Origin: Elymus sibiricus
Taxonomy: Eukaryota; Streptophyta; Magnoliopsida; Poales; Poaceae
Direction: 5' to 3'
Assembly: GCA_039707655.1 (NCBI GenBank)
Contig: CM077676.1
Location: 431,001,379 to 431,065,378, forward strand
DNA length: 64,000 nucleotides
Positions 45,301 to 54,842 of this stretch are shown piece by piece; position 1 is the first letter of the stretch; every line of letters begins with the position of its first letter. The notes under the pieces are model-generated. The model did not search any database. It was not told where the DNA came from and was given only the letters and a program-made list of their open reading frames with translations. Made by a program: the position numbers and the translations under genes.

Positions 45301-47549
45301 AATTATTGTAACAAGAAAAATATGTTTCTGCAAACTAGATTGCCGAAAGGAATATTTGAGTTACAAGTTTAGCGAATGTCTGATGAGTTGTGAAGGGAGT
45401 TCCATAACTTACACCTCTCGGAACACCAGTGTGAGTGGAATGTCCGTGAAGATGTAATCAAACCATTTATGACATGGTAAGATCAAAGATGACATAAATC
45501 AATTTGCCATTATCCCTTTTAAAGTAATGCTTGAGAGACTGCGGCTTTTACACTGAAAGAGTGCCATCAGGTCTGTTGAAATGACGCCATGGTATGGTAC
45601 GCCCAACCATGCTTTGTCTTTTCTTAACATTTGGAATATGGGGCTTGTGTAAAATATTTACAAACCTATTCCAAATCAGATAAGTACTACTTTGTAGGTT
45701 ATCCCAAGTAATTGGAAATTCCTCCACCACTATACCGAGGCAAAAAGGTTTGCCACCAAAAACGGTATGCTTTTAAAGAGAATGGTTCTTGCAAAAAGGT
45801 GAGTGGGAGAACAGTTCAACTCGACGAGATAACAATATCTTCGTCATCAGATCAAAGGAAAGAAACCTTGGAAGTAATTCCAAAGTTTCCTACTGCGACT
45901 GATACGGAAGCCTCTACATGAGATGTATGGACTTCGGTCGAACTTGCAACTGAACCACGTAGGCAAAACTCGTGCAAACCTCTCAGGTGCGCATGCGAGA
46001 TATTGTTGTTAGACAACAGTATACCTTCGATACACAAGGAAGCGTTGATGGGCCCTGACTCCGGAATTGGCTAAATGCCAATATAATCCGAAATAGTTTC
46101 CATACAAATGATTCAAGATTATATCTTGATAAACCCTTCGGAAGACTTAGAGTCTAACGAACATTAATGGAACTATAAACTGATGTGGATAAAATGTTTT
46201 ATCCATAAAGCTCGACTTGTTGCAATAACAAGTTCAAGGAGTTGACTACGATGAGGTTGTCTCACCGTAGCGATGCTTAAAGTCAGATCGGGTTAAACTA
46301 GCAATTAATACATATTTCAATCTTGAGATATGATACATGGATGCCAAAAGGATTTCCATGTGATGGAAATGCAACCTAGGATTTCATTGTGGTACAGTCC
46401 AAGGTATTTTGTCAATCCAGAGGCTGCTAGTAAGTATGCAAACTTCAGAGTTCCAGCGATGGACAGAAGAGAGCGAAATGGAGTTGGAATCTTCGTTTTT
46501 GATGAAAAAGTCAAAAGAGTTTGATTTCATCAAATGGATAACGAAGATGCTTGTGGTTTCAAGAAAGTAAGTGGGAGCATAATAATATTTCTAAAAACCT
46601 TGTGTGCTTGACACATTGTTGATTGGAAATAATATAAATTTCTTGACACGAATTAGGACTTCATTGAAAATAGTTTTTGGATGAAGTGCTTGGGCTAAAT
46701 AGCCTTGATATTAGGCATATTTATCTACGAGATAGAATTGCCTAATAGGCTAAGCCAAAAATACATATTGACAAGATGCTAAAACATTTTAGCATTAAAA
46801 CGCCAAGGAGTGATTCTTGCCGAAGTCACATGGAAATGGTTTTTGCAAGACTCGGTGTCCCAAAACACTGATGAGCGAAATACATGATGGAAATTCCACA
46901 CACTTTCGTGTTTGGATTAATCGTGTATTCCATGGTATGTAAAACAACCAGATATGTCCAGTACTCCCAAGGAGTTGCCAGTATAGATACCAAAATGATC
47001 AAAGTACTGATCATGGGACAACAGTGAAAAATGTCATTAAGTACTAAAGTAGCACTGATGACATGTTTTCTCGCAAGCAGAGATTATGAAGTGCTCGTTG
47101 TAAGTAATTACATCGATACAGTCTTCATCAAGTATGGTGGCATGGTGTTTGGAAATCGTTCCAAACAGGTTACTGTGGCGAATTCTATAACAAAGGCTAA
47201 GTATGTTGCCGCTTTCAAAGCGACATAGAAGATGTTGAATCGTACAGTTTGTTCATAAACTTAGTATGATTCCAAGATGGCTTTGGTCAATGGAACACTA
47301 TTGAAGATAGTTGCTCCATAGCTCAGTCTGAGGAATCAAGGTTTGACCAGTGATTCACATATATACGATGCCAAGTCCACACAAAATATGAATTTTGTGA
47401 AAGCGTGAAAACGCGAGGACATGCAAAGATACACACGGAACTGAAGTTGTCAGATCTGTTGGACATCAGGCTATACGACATGCAAATCATTTTTACACCG
47501 GTATGCCACAGGTGTAATGTGCATTAGCATTGACTAGATTATTGACTCT
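42305..47549 (+). pseudogene. Copia internal region, heavily decayed gag-pol
   Basis: It opens with the primer site TGGCATCATGAGCC (42306-42319). A gag-like start ATGGCTCGCG is at 43689. Fragments of integrase (GYMDIYLMRRKSGSFEI, about 45220-45280), of the post-integrase linker (KKVSGRTVQLDEI, about 45795) and of reverse transcriptase (GVDYDE, about 46240) appear in order but in many frames with many stops. The end TTGACTCTAGTGCAAG matches the usual sequence just before the polypurine tract of this group, then breaks off at about 47549 into CACTA DNA. It is far more decayed than the Copia at 8001. Confidence 0.75.
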
Positions 47550-47915
47550 AGTGCAAGTTCCCATATCTCCTCTATGTAACCATAATATGTGTCCTTTGCC
47601 CTATTGGTGTTTGCTGCATCAAAGCGGACACCACTATTTTGGTTGGTGCTCTTTTTATCTTGGGCGATCGTGTAAAATGTTTTCCCATTTATCTCGTACC
47701 CTTGGAAAGTCAATATAGTCGAAGATGGTGTCCTGGCCAACAAGTACAGCTCATCTCCAACAGTGTCGAAGATGAGATGTGTTTGCAACCAACCGCCAAA
47801 AGTCCCCATGTGTTCATGTGTAATCCAGCTGTCAGACTGCTCCGGGTGTTTGGAGCGTAAAATATTCATGTGTTCATTGATATACGGGGCCACCAAGGTA
47901 GAATTTTGTAGAACT
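47550..47915 (-). pseudogene. Duplicate of the DUF4216-coding CACTA segment between Copia internal region and LTR copy 2
   Basis: It matches 39806-40171 over 366 bp with roughly 15 differences including a 3-bp indel (about 4 percent). It encodes part of the same DUF4216 region in the same orientation. The left junction shares TAG(T)xCAAG with the Copia end. The right flank GAACT is the target duplication of LTR copy 2. A normal Copia insertion would have polypurine tract and LTR here. Confidence 0.85.
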
Positions 47916-50052
47916 TGTAGGAGATATGCCCTAGAGGCAATAATAAATGTTATTATTTATCTCCATGTTTGTAGTTAAGTTTATATTCCATGCTATAACT
48001 GCTATGGTTCTCGATTCTGCAATAACCACGAGGCTCGGAGGAAGACTCATATGCACGTGTGGAATAATAAACGGTAAAATGTATTCCTAGTCTAGCCTCT
48101 AAGACTATCTCAAGTGTTGCATGATGGTTCTGTTTTCCTGATCATGGGCATGACTATGCCGGCAACTTTGAGGGCACAATTATTGGAAGAACACTTGTGT
48201 TGAATCGACCCGATTGATGTTATGCTATGAGATTCATTCGTCACAAGTTAATGGTTAATAACACAAAGAAGTTTATGTTTGCATAATTCCTTAGACCATG
48301 AGAGTATCGAGTTTCTTCATGCTTGCTTCATGAACTTTGGGGTTTGTTAAACGTCATCCGTAAATGGGTGGCTATTACGGCGGCTTACGGATTCATGGAA
48401 AAGTATGTCAAGTAACTTGATAGCTCAAGATTGAGATTTGCTCCTCCGCCGATGGAGAGATATCTCTGGGCCCTCTCGGTGTTACGGTATCCACCATCGT
48501 CTGGCCAGACACATTGTGATTTGATCACAGGGATGCCGGAACACGGAAACGAGAAAAGAGAACAAAACCGGTAACGAGGTACCTGGCATTGTGGACAAGT
48601 GTTGATCCATGGGGATGCCGATGATTCTCACCTCGGGTATTTGTAACATATCATGAAGCAACAGGAATAGCACACGGCAACTGGAGGTTCACTCGAATAT
48701 TCATTCGTGTGGGTATAGGGGTCAATATGGGTGTCCACGGCTCCGATGTTGATCATTGATCGGAAAGAGTTCCAGTCATGTCTATACTTCACCGAACCTA
48801 TAGAGTCACACGCTTAAGGGTCATCTATCTGCTGAATACTAGACAAGGAGTCTGAGAGAAAATCACCGGAAAAGTCTCGGACGAAACGGAAACGTTCCGG
48901 AGAGAACACCGGAATAGTTTCAGTAAAACTGAAAAGTTGTTTCAGGGTATACCATTAAGTCAAATTGGTTTCAGCACACATCTGGAAATTCTTAGAGGGT
49001 GCCAGAATCGTTCTGGAAACTTCTGGGATTTTTCCGGAGGAAAAACCGGAAATGCCGGAGCAGCCGGAACCGCTATGGTAGCTTTTCGCTGAAGAAAAAC
49101 ATTGTTCCGGAATTGTTTTGGAATGCGTTCAAAATTGTTTTACTGGGTACTGGAATTATTCTAGGCACACAGAAATAATTTGGGATTTATCGGACGCAGA
49201 AAAATGTCTTCGTGAATAGTGAAAGTGCTTTTTGGTTACTTTATGGAAAGCCACCTTTTAGGGCTTTTTGGAAAGGCTTCTAGAAGGACTTGGGGGCTAA
49301 GAAACCCCCCTTGGGGGGCCCCCAAGAGGGTTGGCCGGCCACATGAGGGGCTCCTCCATGGGGCCACACTTGCTCCACTACTTCCCCTTTATGCCCTTGT
49401 GGAGGACTCCATACATGGGCATTTTTGGGTTTTTGGAAGTGCCCATCCTACCCCTTGGTTTTCCTATAAGTAAAGGTGGAGAGGTGCTCTCCATTCTCAT
49501 CCCTTGCTCTCATACACATGCCATGCTCGTCTGGCTCTCTCTCTCCCTCCCACGAAAAGAGTTTTCGTAGAGCCGAAAGGCTGTCTGGGTTCCGGTGGGG
49601 ACTAGTTCTGGACGGCGAAGCCCTGCCGGATAGATGACACCGTATGTGTGCAACTCTGTAGAGAGATCGTAGTTTCGGTCTTAGTTCGAGAGTGCCTCCC
49701 GAAGGGCTGTCCGAGTGACCGTCTGAGTTTCGAGGGTCCTCCCGAAGGGCTGTCCGAGTGACCGTCCGAGTTTCGAAGGTCCTCCCGAAGGGCTATCCGC
49801 GACACCGTCCGAGGGACTGTCCGACCGCCTCCCGAAGGGCTGTCCGAGGGGCAGACGAGGGAGTACATCCTCGCGGTTGGGAGGTTGTAAATCCTAGCTA
49901 TGGGGATCTGCACCGACGATCGTCATCGACTCTACTTCCGCTGCGCTACGAGTCGGTAACGAAAAAGATCAAACCTTGTATGCAGTCTCCATAGTGGTCT
50001 TGGGCTGGTGCGTAGGTCGGAATTTTTTTGTTTTCTGCTGCGTTCCCCCACA
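47916..50052 (+). repeat. Copia LTR, copy 2 (2,137 bp), solo-LTR context
   Basis: Same LTR as copy 1 with a few percent differences, including an 11-bp indel near 48320. It is flanked on both sides by GAACT (47911-47915 and 50053-50057). Removing it with one flank joins the transposase frame TVL to QNSTLVAP without a gap. It is therefore placed like a solo LTR at the original insertion site. Confidence 0.87.
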
Positions 50053-52565
50053 GAACTGTGTACTGTGCTTGCGCCCAAGAATGCCCGTCCCTACATATTA
50101 TTGCTTTCGGTCCTAGCGTGCCTTTTCCACCCAGTCTCCCCTCATGTCGCGATTTAGGAACACCAATCGGCTTAAGGTCAGGAATAAATTCAACACAAAA
50201 CTCAATCACCTCCTTTGTTTCGTGGCCCTTGGAGATGCTTCCTTCTGGCCTAGCACGGTTATGAACATATTTCTTTAAGACTCCCATGAACCTCTCAAAG
50301 GGGAACATATTGTGTAGAAATACAGGACCCAGAATTGCAATCTCATCGACTAGGTGAACTAGGACGTGTGTCATAATATTGAAGAAGGATGGTTGGAATA
50401 CCAACTCGAAACTGACAAGACATTGGACCAAATCATTCTGTAACCTTGGTAGGATTTCTGGATCGATTACCTTCTGATAAATTGCATTGAGGAATGCACA
50501 TAGCTTCACAATGGCTAATCAAACATTTTCTGGTAGAAGCCCCCTCAATGCAACCAGAAGCAATTGTGTCATAATCACGTGGCAGTCATGAGACTTTAGG
50601 TTCTGGAATTTTTTCTCTGCCATATTTATTATTCCCTTTATATTCGACGAGAAGCCAGACAGGACCTTGATACTGAGCAGGCATTCAAAAAAGATTTCCT
50701 TCTCTGCTTTGGTAAGAGCGTAGCTGGCAGGACCTTGATACTGCTTTGGATGCATGCCGTCTTTTTCGTTCATACGTTGCTGGTCCTCCCGTGCCTCCAG
50801 TGTATCTTTTGTCTTCCCATACACGCCCAAGAAGCCTAGCAAGTTCACGCAAAGATTCTTCGTCACGTGCATCACGTCGATTGGAGAGCGGACCTCTAGG
50901 ACTTTCCAATAGGGTAGGTCCCAAAATATAGATTTCTTCTTCCACATGGGTGCATGTCCGTCAGCGTCATTCGGAACAGATTGTCCGCCAGGACCCTTTC
51001 CAAAGATTGCTTTTAAATCCTTAACCATATCAAATATATCATCACCAGTACGGGGGACAGGCTTCTTCCGGTGATCTGCCTCACCTTTGAAATGATTGCC
51101 TTTCTTTCTTAAGGCATGCTTGGTCGGAAGAAATCGACGATGTCCCAGGTACACATTCTTCTTACACTTGTCCAAATATATACTTTCAGTCTCATCTAAA
51201 CAGTGCGTGCATGCATTGTATCCCTTGTTTGACGGTCCTGAAAGGTTACTAAGACCAGGCCTTTCATTGATGGTTACAAACAGCAACGCTCGTAGGTCAA
51301 ATTCCTCCTGTTTGTGCTCATCCCACACACGTACACCTTTTATATTCCACAACTGTAAAATTTCTTCAACTAATGGCCTTAGGTACACATCAATGTCGTT
51401 GCCGGGTTGCTTAGGGCCTTGGATGAGCACTGGCATCATAATGAACTTCCGCTTCATGCACAACCAAGGAGGAAGGTTATAGATACATAGAGTCACAGGC
51501 CAGGTGCTATGATTGCTGCTCTGCTCCTCAAAAGGATTAATGCCATCTGCACTTATACCAAACCATAAGTTCCTTGCCTCACCTGCAAACTCCGGCCACT
51601 TTCTCTCGATTTTTCTCCACTGTGACCCATCAGCGGGTACTCTCAACATCCCGTCTTTCTTACGGTCTTCTTTGTGCCATCGCAACAACTTGGCATGCTC
51701 TTTGTTTCTGAACAGACGTTTCAACCGTGGTATTATAGGAGCATACCACATCACCTTGGCAGGAACCCTCTTCCTGGGGCGCACGCCCTCAACATCACCA
51801 GGGTCATCTCGTCTGATCTTATACCGCAATGCACCGCATACCGGGCATGCATTCAAATTCTCGTACTCCTCACCACGGTAGAGGATGCAGTCATTAGGGC
51901 ATGCATGTATCTTTTGCACCTCTAATCCTAGAGGGCAGATAACCTTCTTTGCTTCGTACATACTGTCAGGCAATTCGTTATCCTTTGGAAGCTTCTTCTT
52001 CATTATTTTCAGTAGCTTCCCAAATCCCTTGTCGGATAAACCATTCTCTGCCTTCCATTGTAGCAATTCCAGTGTGGTACCGAGCTTTGTGTTGCCATCT
52101 TCGCAATTTGGGTACAACCGTTTTTTTGTGATCCTCTAACATGCGATCGAACTTCAACTTCTCCCTTTCACTTTCGCATTCTCTCCGTGCATCAACAATG
52201 ACCCGGCGAAGATCATCAGCGGGCACATCTGGTGCCGCTTCATCTACAGCTTCCCCCGTTGCAGTATCACCGTATTCAGGGAACATAGGATAGTTGTCAT
52301 CATCCTCTTCTTCTTCATTGTCTTCCATCATAACCCGTCTTTCTCCGTGCTTGGTCCAACAATTATAGTGGGGCATGAATCCCTTCTCAAGCAGGTGGAA
52401 GTGAAGGGTTTTCGAGGAAGAGTAATCCTTCGTATTCTCACAGACAACACATGGACAGTACATAAAACCATTCTGCTTGTTTGCCTCAGCCACATTGATA
52501 AAATTATGCAGGCCCGTAATGTACTCGGACGTGCGTCGGTCACCGTACATCCATTGCCGGTTCAT
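50053..52565 (-). pseudogene. CACTA 1 transposase gene (TNP2 type), 5' and middle part
   Basis: It starts ATG 52565 immediately after an acceptor (TGCAG), with a Transpos_assoc domain (MNRQWMYGDRR, CPCVVCENTKDY, GFMPHYNCWTKHGE). An acidic linker and the TNP2 transposase domain follow: a zinc ribbon (CPVCG), FGISADGINPF, CTHCLDETESIYL and RSPIDVMHVTKNLC, regions expected to hold the catalytic acids. A DUF4218-like part (HNMFPFERFMGVLKKYV) comes after. Lesions: a run of seven A instead of six (52121-52127) shifts the frame, and TGA at 50519-50521 replaces Arg. The gene is then split by the Copia composite at 50052. CACTA 2 has the six-A version, so the frameshift is specific to this copy. Confidence 0.88.
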
Positions 52566-52742
52566 CTGCATTATGTAATTAAGTATATCAAAAACCATTA
52601 CAGAACATCATGAATAGAGAAATGACCAAATTAATACAAGTTCATCATCACATTAAAACCAAAGTATAGTAGTGATCAAATATTATTACTGCAAAAATAA
52701 ATACATAAAGTTCATACATAGTTCTCATAAAACAACATACAA

Positions 52743-53048
52743 CTATGTAAAACATTTAAATGCAACAACAAATGCGATCAAAATCGCAACTAAGGTAACA
52801 ATTGATCCAACAGCATAATTATACCAAGCCTCTTTATCAATGGCATATTTTCTAATCTTTCTAATCTTCAAGCGCATTGCATCCATCTGGATCTTGTGTA
52901 GATCGACGACATCGGCAACATGCAACTCCAATTTCATCTTCTCTTCTTCAATTCTTTTCAATTTTTGTTTCAAATAATTGTTTTCTTTTTCAACTAAATT
53001 TAACCTCTCGACAAGAGGGTCGGTTGGAATTTCCGGTTCACATACCTC
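52743..53048 (-). CDS. CACTA 1 small coiled-coil protein with C-terminal membrane segment
   Basis: The open exon begins after an acceptor-like TCTAG at 53049 and ends at a stop at 52743-52745. It encodes about 101 residues: VERLNLVEKENNYLKQKL and following charged heptads (coiled coil), KYAIDKEAWY, then a 20-residue hydrophobic stretch (SIVTLVAILIAFVVAF) four residues from the C-terminus, a tail-anchor layout. The 5' exon and start codon are not identified; 53098-53048 may contain the preceding intron or exon. A 76-residue stretch aligns with CACTA 2 (63648-63878) at 63 of 76 positions. It lies just 5' of the transposase. The function is unknown; it is the only coding unit free of lesions in both elements. 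Confidence 0.6.
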   Translation of the reverse strand, partial: EVCEPEIPTDPLVERLNLVEKENNYLKQKLKRIEEEKMKLELHVADVVDLHKIQMDAMRLKIRKIRKYAIDKEAWYNYAVGSIVTLVAILIAFVVAFKCFT

Positions 53049-53051
53049 CTA

Positions 53052-53780
53052 GATAAAAACATCTATGTCAAGTTGGTCGGCATAATTGTCATAGACACTA
53101 AATGAAACAAATAGTTATAAAAGATAATATACCACATCCGAATCATAGACCGGACGAGAGCCGACGGGGGCGGATACCAAAACCATGGCACTATATAATA
53201 ACAAACAATAATACAAGTAAGAAAATTATACAAGTAGCTATCTAAATCATACAAGAAAGAATTTGTTCTTTAAAAAAAAGATAAGAACAAGAGGCTCACC
53301 ACGGTGGTGCCGGCGACGAGATCGGCGCGGGCGATCGATGACGGTGAGGACGGGGACGGGGACGGGACGGCACCCTACACATGTGCAAACTAAGAAGTTA
53401 ATTTGAGCTCAAATTGTTGATCTAAATCAAATAAACTCCCACATACACTCCTCCACTAAAACCCACAAACCACTCTACTTCTAGAGCATATAAAATGAGC
53501 TAAACTAGCAGTGAGAGATGAAAGGATGAAGTTGCTAACCTTTTAGAACACTTGGATAGTTGGTGCACCGCCAAATCTAGACAAATCTTGGGGAAAATGG
53601 AGCTTGGAGGTCGAGCTTGGAGGAAGAACAGAGGAGAAAGCTTAAGTGTGGCTCGGGCATTTCATCGAACACCTCATGTGCATAAGAAGTGAGAACAGAG
53701 TAGCACACACACCTCCCACCTTCTACGGCCAAAAAACAGAGGAGAGGGCGGGCAGGGGCGAGGATATATATAGGCATCTT
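53052..53780 (-). other. CACTA 1 5' region upstream of the small protein
   Basis: AT-rich with small frames. It presumably holds the 5' UTR and first introns of the minus-strand transcription unit starting near the TATA box at 53764-53772. No domain is seen. Confidence 0.4.
53764..53772 (-). promoter_or_regulatory. TATA box near the right end of CACTA 1
   Basis: Minus-strand TATATATAT lies just inside the right subterminal repeats, in the direction of the small protein and transposase genes. Confidence 0.55.
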
Positions 53781-53784
53781 TTTA

Positions 53785-54060
53785 GCCCGGGTTGGTGTTT
53801 AGAACCGGGACTGAAGACTAACCTTTAGTCCCGGTTGGAGACACCAACCGGGACTAAAGGGAGCGAGGCCCTTTAGTCCCGGTTGGTGTCTGGAACCGGG
53901 ACTAAAGGTCCCAATCGAACCGGGACTGATGCCTGCCGAGGCCCGGCCGACGTCCTAGCCGCTCGAACCGGGACTGATGCTCACATTAGTCCCGGTTCGT
54001 AACATGACCGGGACTATTGCTCTGATCTGCCCAGAACCAAAGCCCTGTTTTCTACGAGTG
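53785..54060. repeat. Right terminal and subterminal repeats of CACTA 1
   Basis: About eight copies of TTTAGTCCCGGTT or complement in inverted pairs, ending with the terminal inverted repeat at 54060. Confidence 0.85.
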
Positions 54061-54063
54061 AGC

Positions 54064-54347
54064 TTCAGTTTGTTGTTAGCTCTAAAGAAAGAAAGAAAAT
54101 ATCGGATATATACGTTGCCGATTATATGCACAATATTGGTCATTTACCTGTATAGTGATCACTGTGAGACGTTTTTACTGCAAATAATACATCTCGTAGA
54201 GATCTACGCTGATATCAGATGTTCATCAGTACTAGCTTGTTTATCCTATTCATGTGACTCATTAATTATGCAGAGATCATACGTTCCTTGAACCATCACA
54301 ATGATTAATGCGTCTCTTCAAGCTTATCCGTAAGAAACATACTGTAT
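54064..54347 (+). other. Host sequence between the two CACTA elements (likely intron of the DUF1517 gene)
   Basis: It follows the AGC target duplication of CACTA 1 and ends in TAT before CACTA 2. It is AT-rich, without an exon-like frame. No match to the DUF1517 protein was found. Confidence 0.45.
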
Positions 54348-54550
54348 CACTAGTAGAAAACGGGCCTTTAGTCCCGGTTGGGAAGGGCCTCTAGTCCCGG
54401 GTCACCAACAGGGACAGCCCAATCGGGACTAAAGGCCCCCACCCTTTAGTCCCGGTTGGTCACAAACCGGGACTAAAGGCCCTCCACATGGCTGCGCTTG
54501 TGCGCTGGGGCTGGGGGACCTTTAGTCCTGGTTGGTGACACCAACCGGGA
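54348..54550. repeat. Left terminal and subterminal repeats of CACTA 2
   Basis: At least five TTTAGTCCCGGTT or AACCGGGACTAAA motifs in inverted pairs, as in CACTA 1. Confidence 0.85.
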
Positions 54551-54552
54551 CT

Positions 54553-54612
54553 AAGGGTTTAGGGGTTTAGGGTTTTTGGGGTTTAGGGGTTTAGGGTTTT
54601 AGGGTTTTAGGC
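54553..54612 (+). repeat. Telomere-like GGGTTTAGG stretch in CACTA 2
   Basis: About seven irregular units of GGGTTTAG or GGGTTTTAG lie directly inside the subterminal repeats, at the position of the shorter stretch at 32731-32762. Confidence 0.75.
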
Positions 54613-54842
54613 TTTATGGTTTATTTTTCCTTTTCATTTTGTGTTTTCCATTCAATTCTTTTTCATTTCAAACATATTTTACGCTACTACATACTGTACA
54701 CGTTATGCATATATAATATAATTTCTCGTACGACCATACATATATCATATGATTTCTCGTACGACCATACACACATATATATATATATACAATTTGGTAT
54801 ATACAATTTCTTCTACAATTTGCAGATCATTACATGCAGGCA

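Larger units (their letters stand above)
32473..54060 (-). mobile_element. CACTA (En/Spm) DNA transposon 1, 21.6 kb including a nested Copia composite
   Basis: The left end is CACTAGTAGAAAACAGGGC; the right end, on the complementary strand, is CACTCGTAGAAAACAGGGC. The 3-bp target duplication AGC is on both sides (32470-32472 and 54061-54063). Many direct and inverted TTTAGTCCCGG copies lie near both ends. Three coding units lie on the minus strand: a small coiled-coil/membrane protein (53048-52743), a TNP2 transposase (52565 to 39484, split) and a protease-domain gene (36646 to 33042). All large genes carry lesions. The family is not named here; TIR and motif agree with the large Triticeae CACTA families. 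Confidence 0.92.

Noticed and set aside
47916..50052. Considered as the ordinary 3' LTR of the Copia element at 40172
   Set aside because: The sequence before it is CACTA DNA, not a polypurine tract, and it has its own perfect GAACT duplication on both sides.
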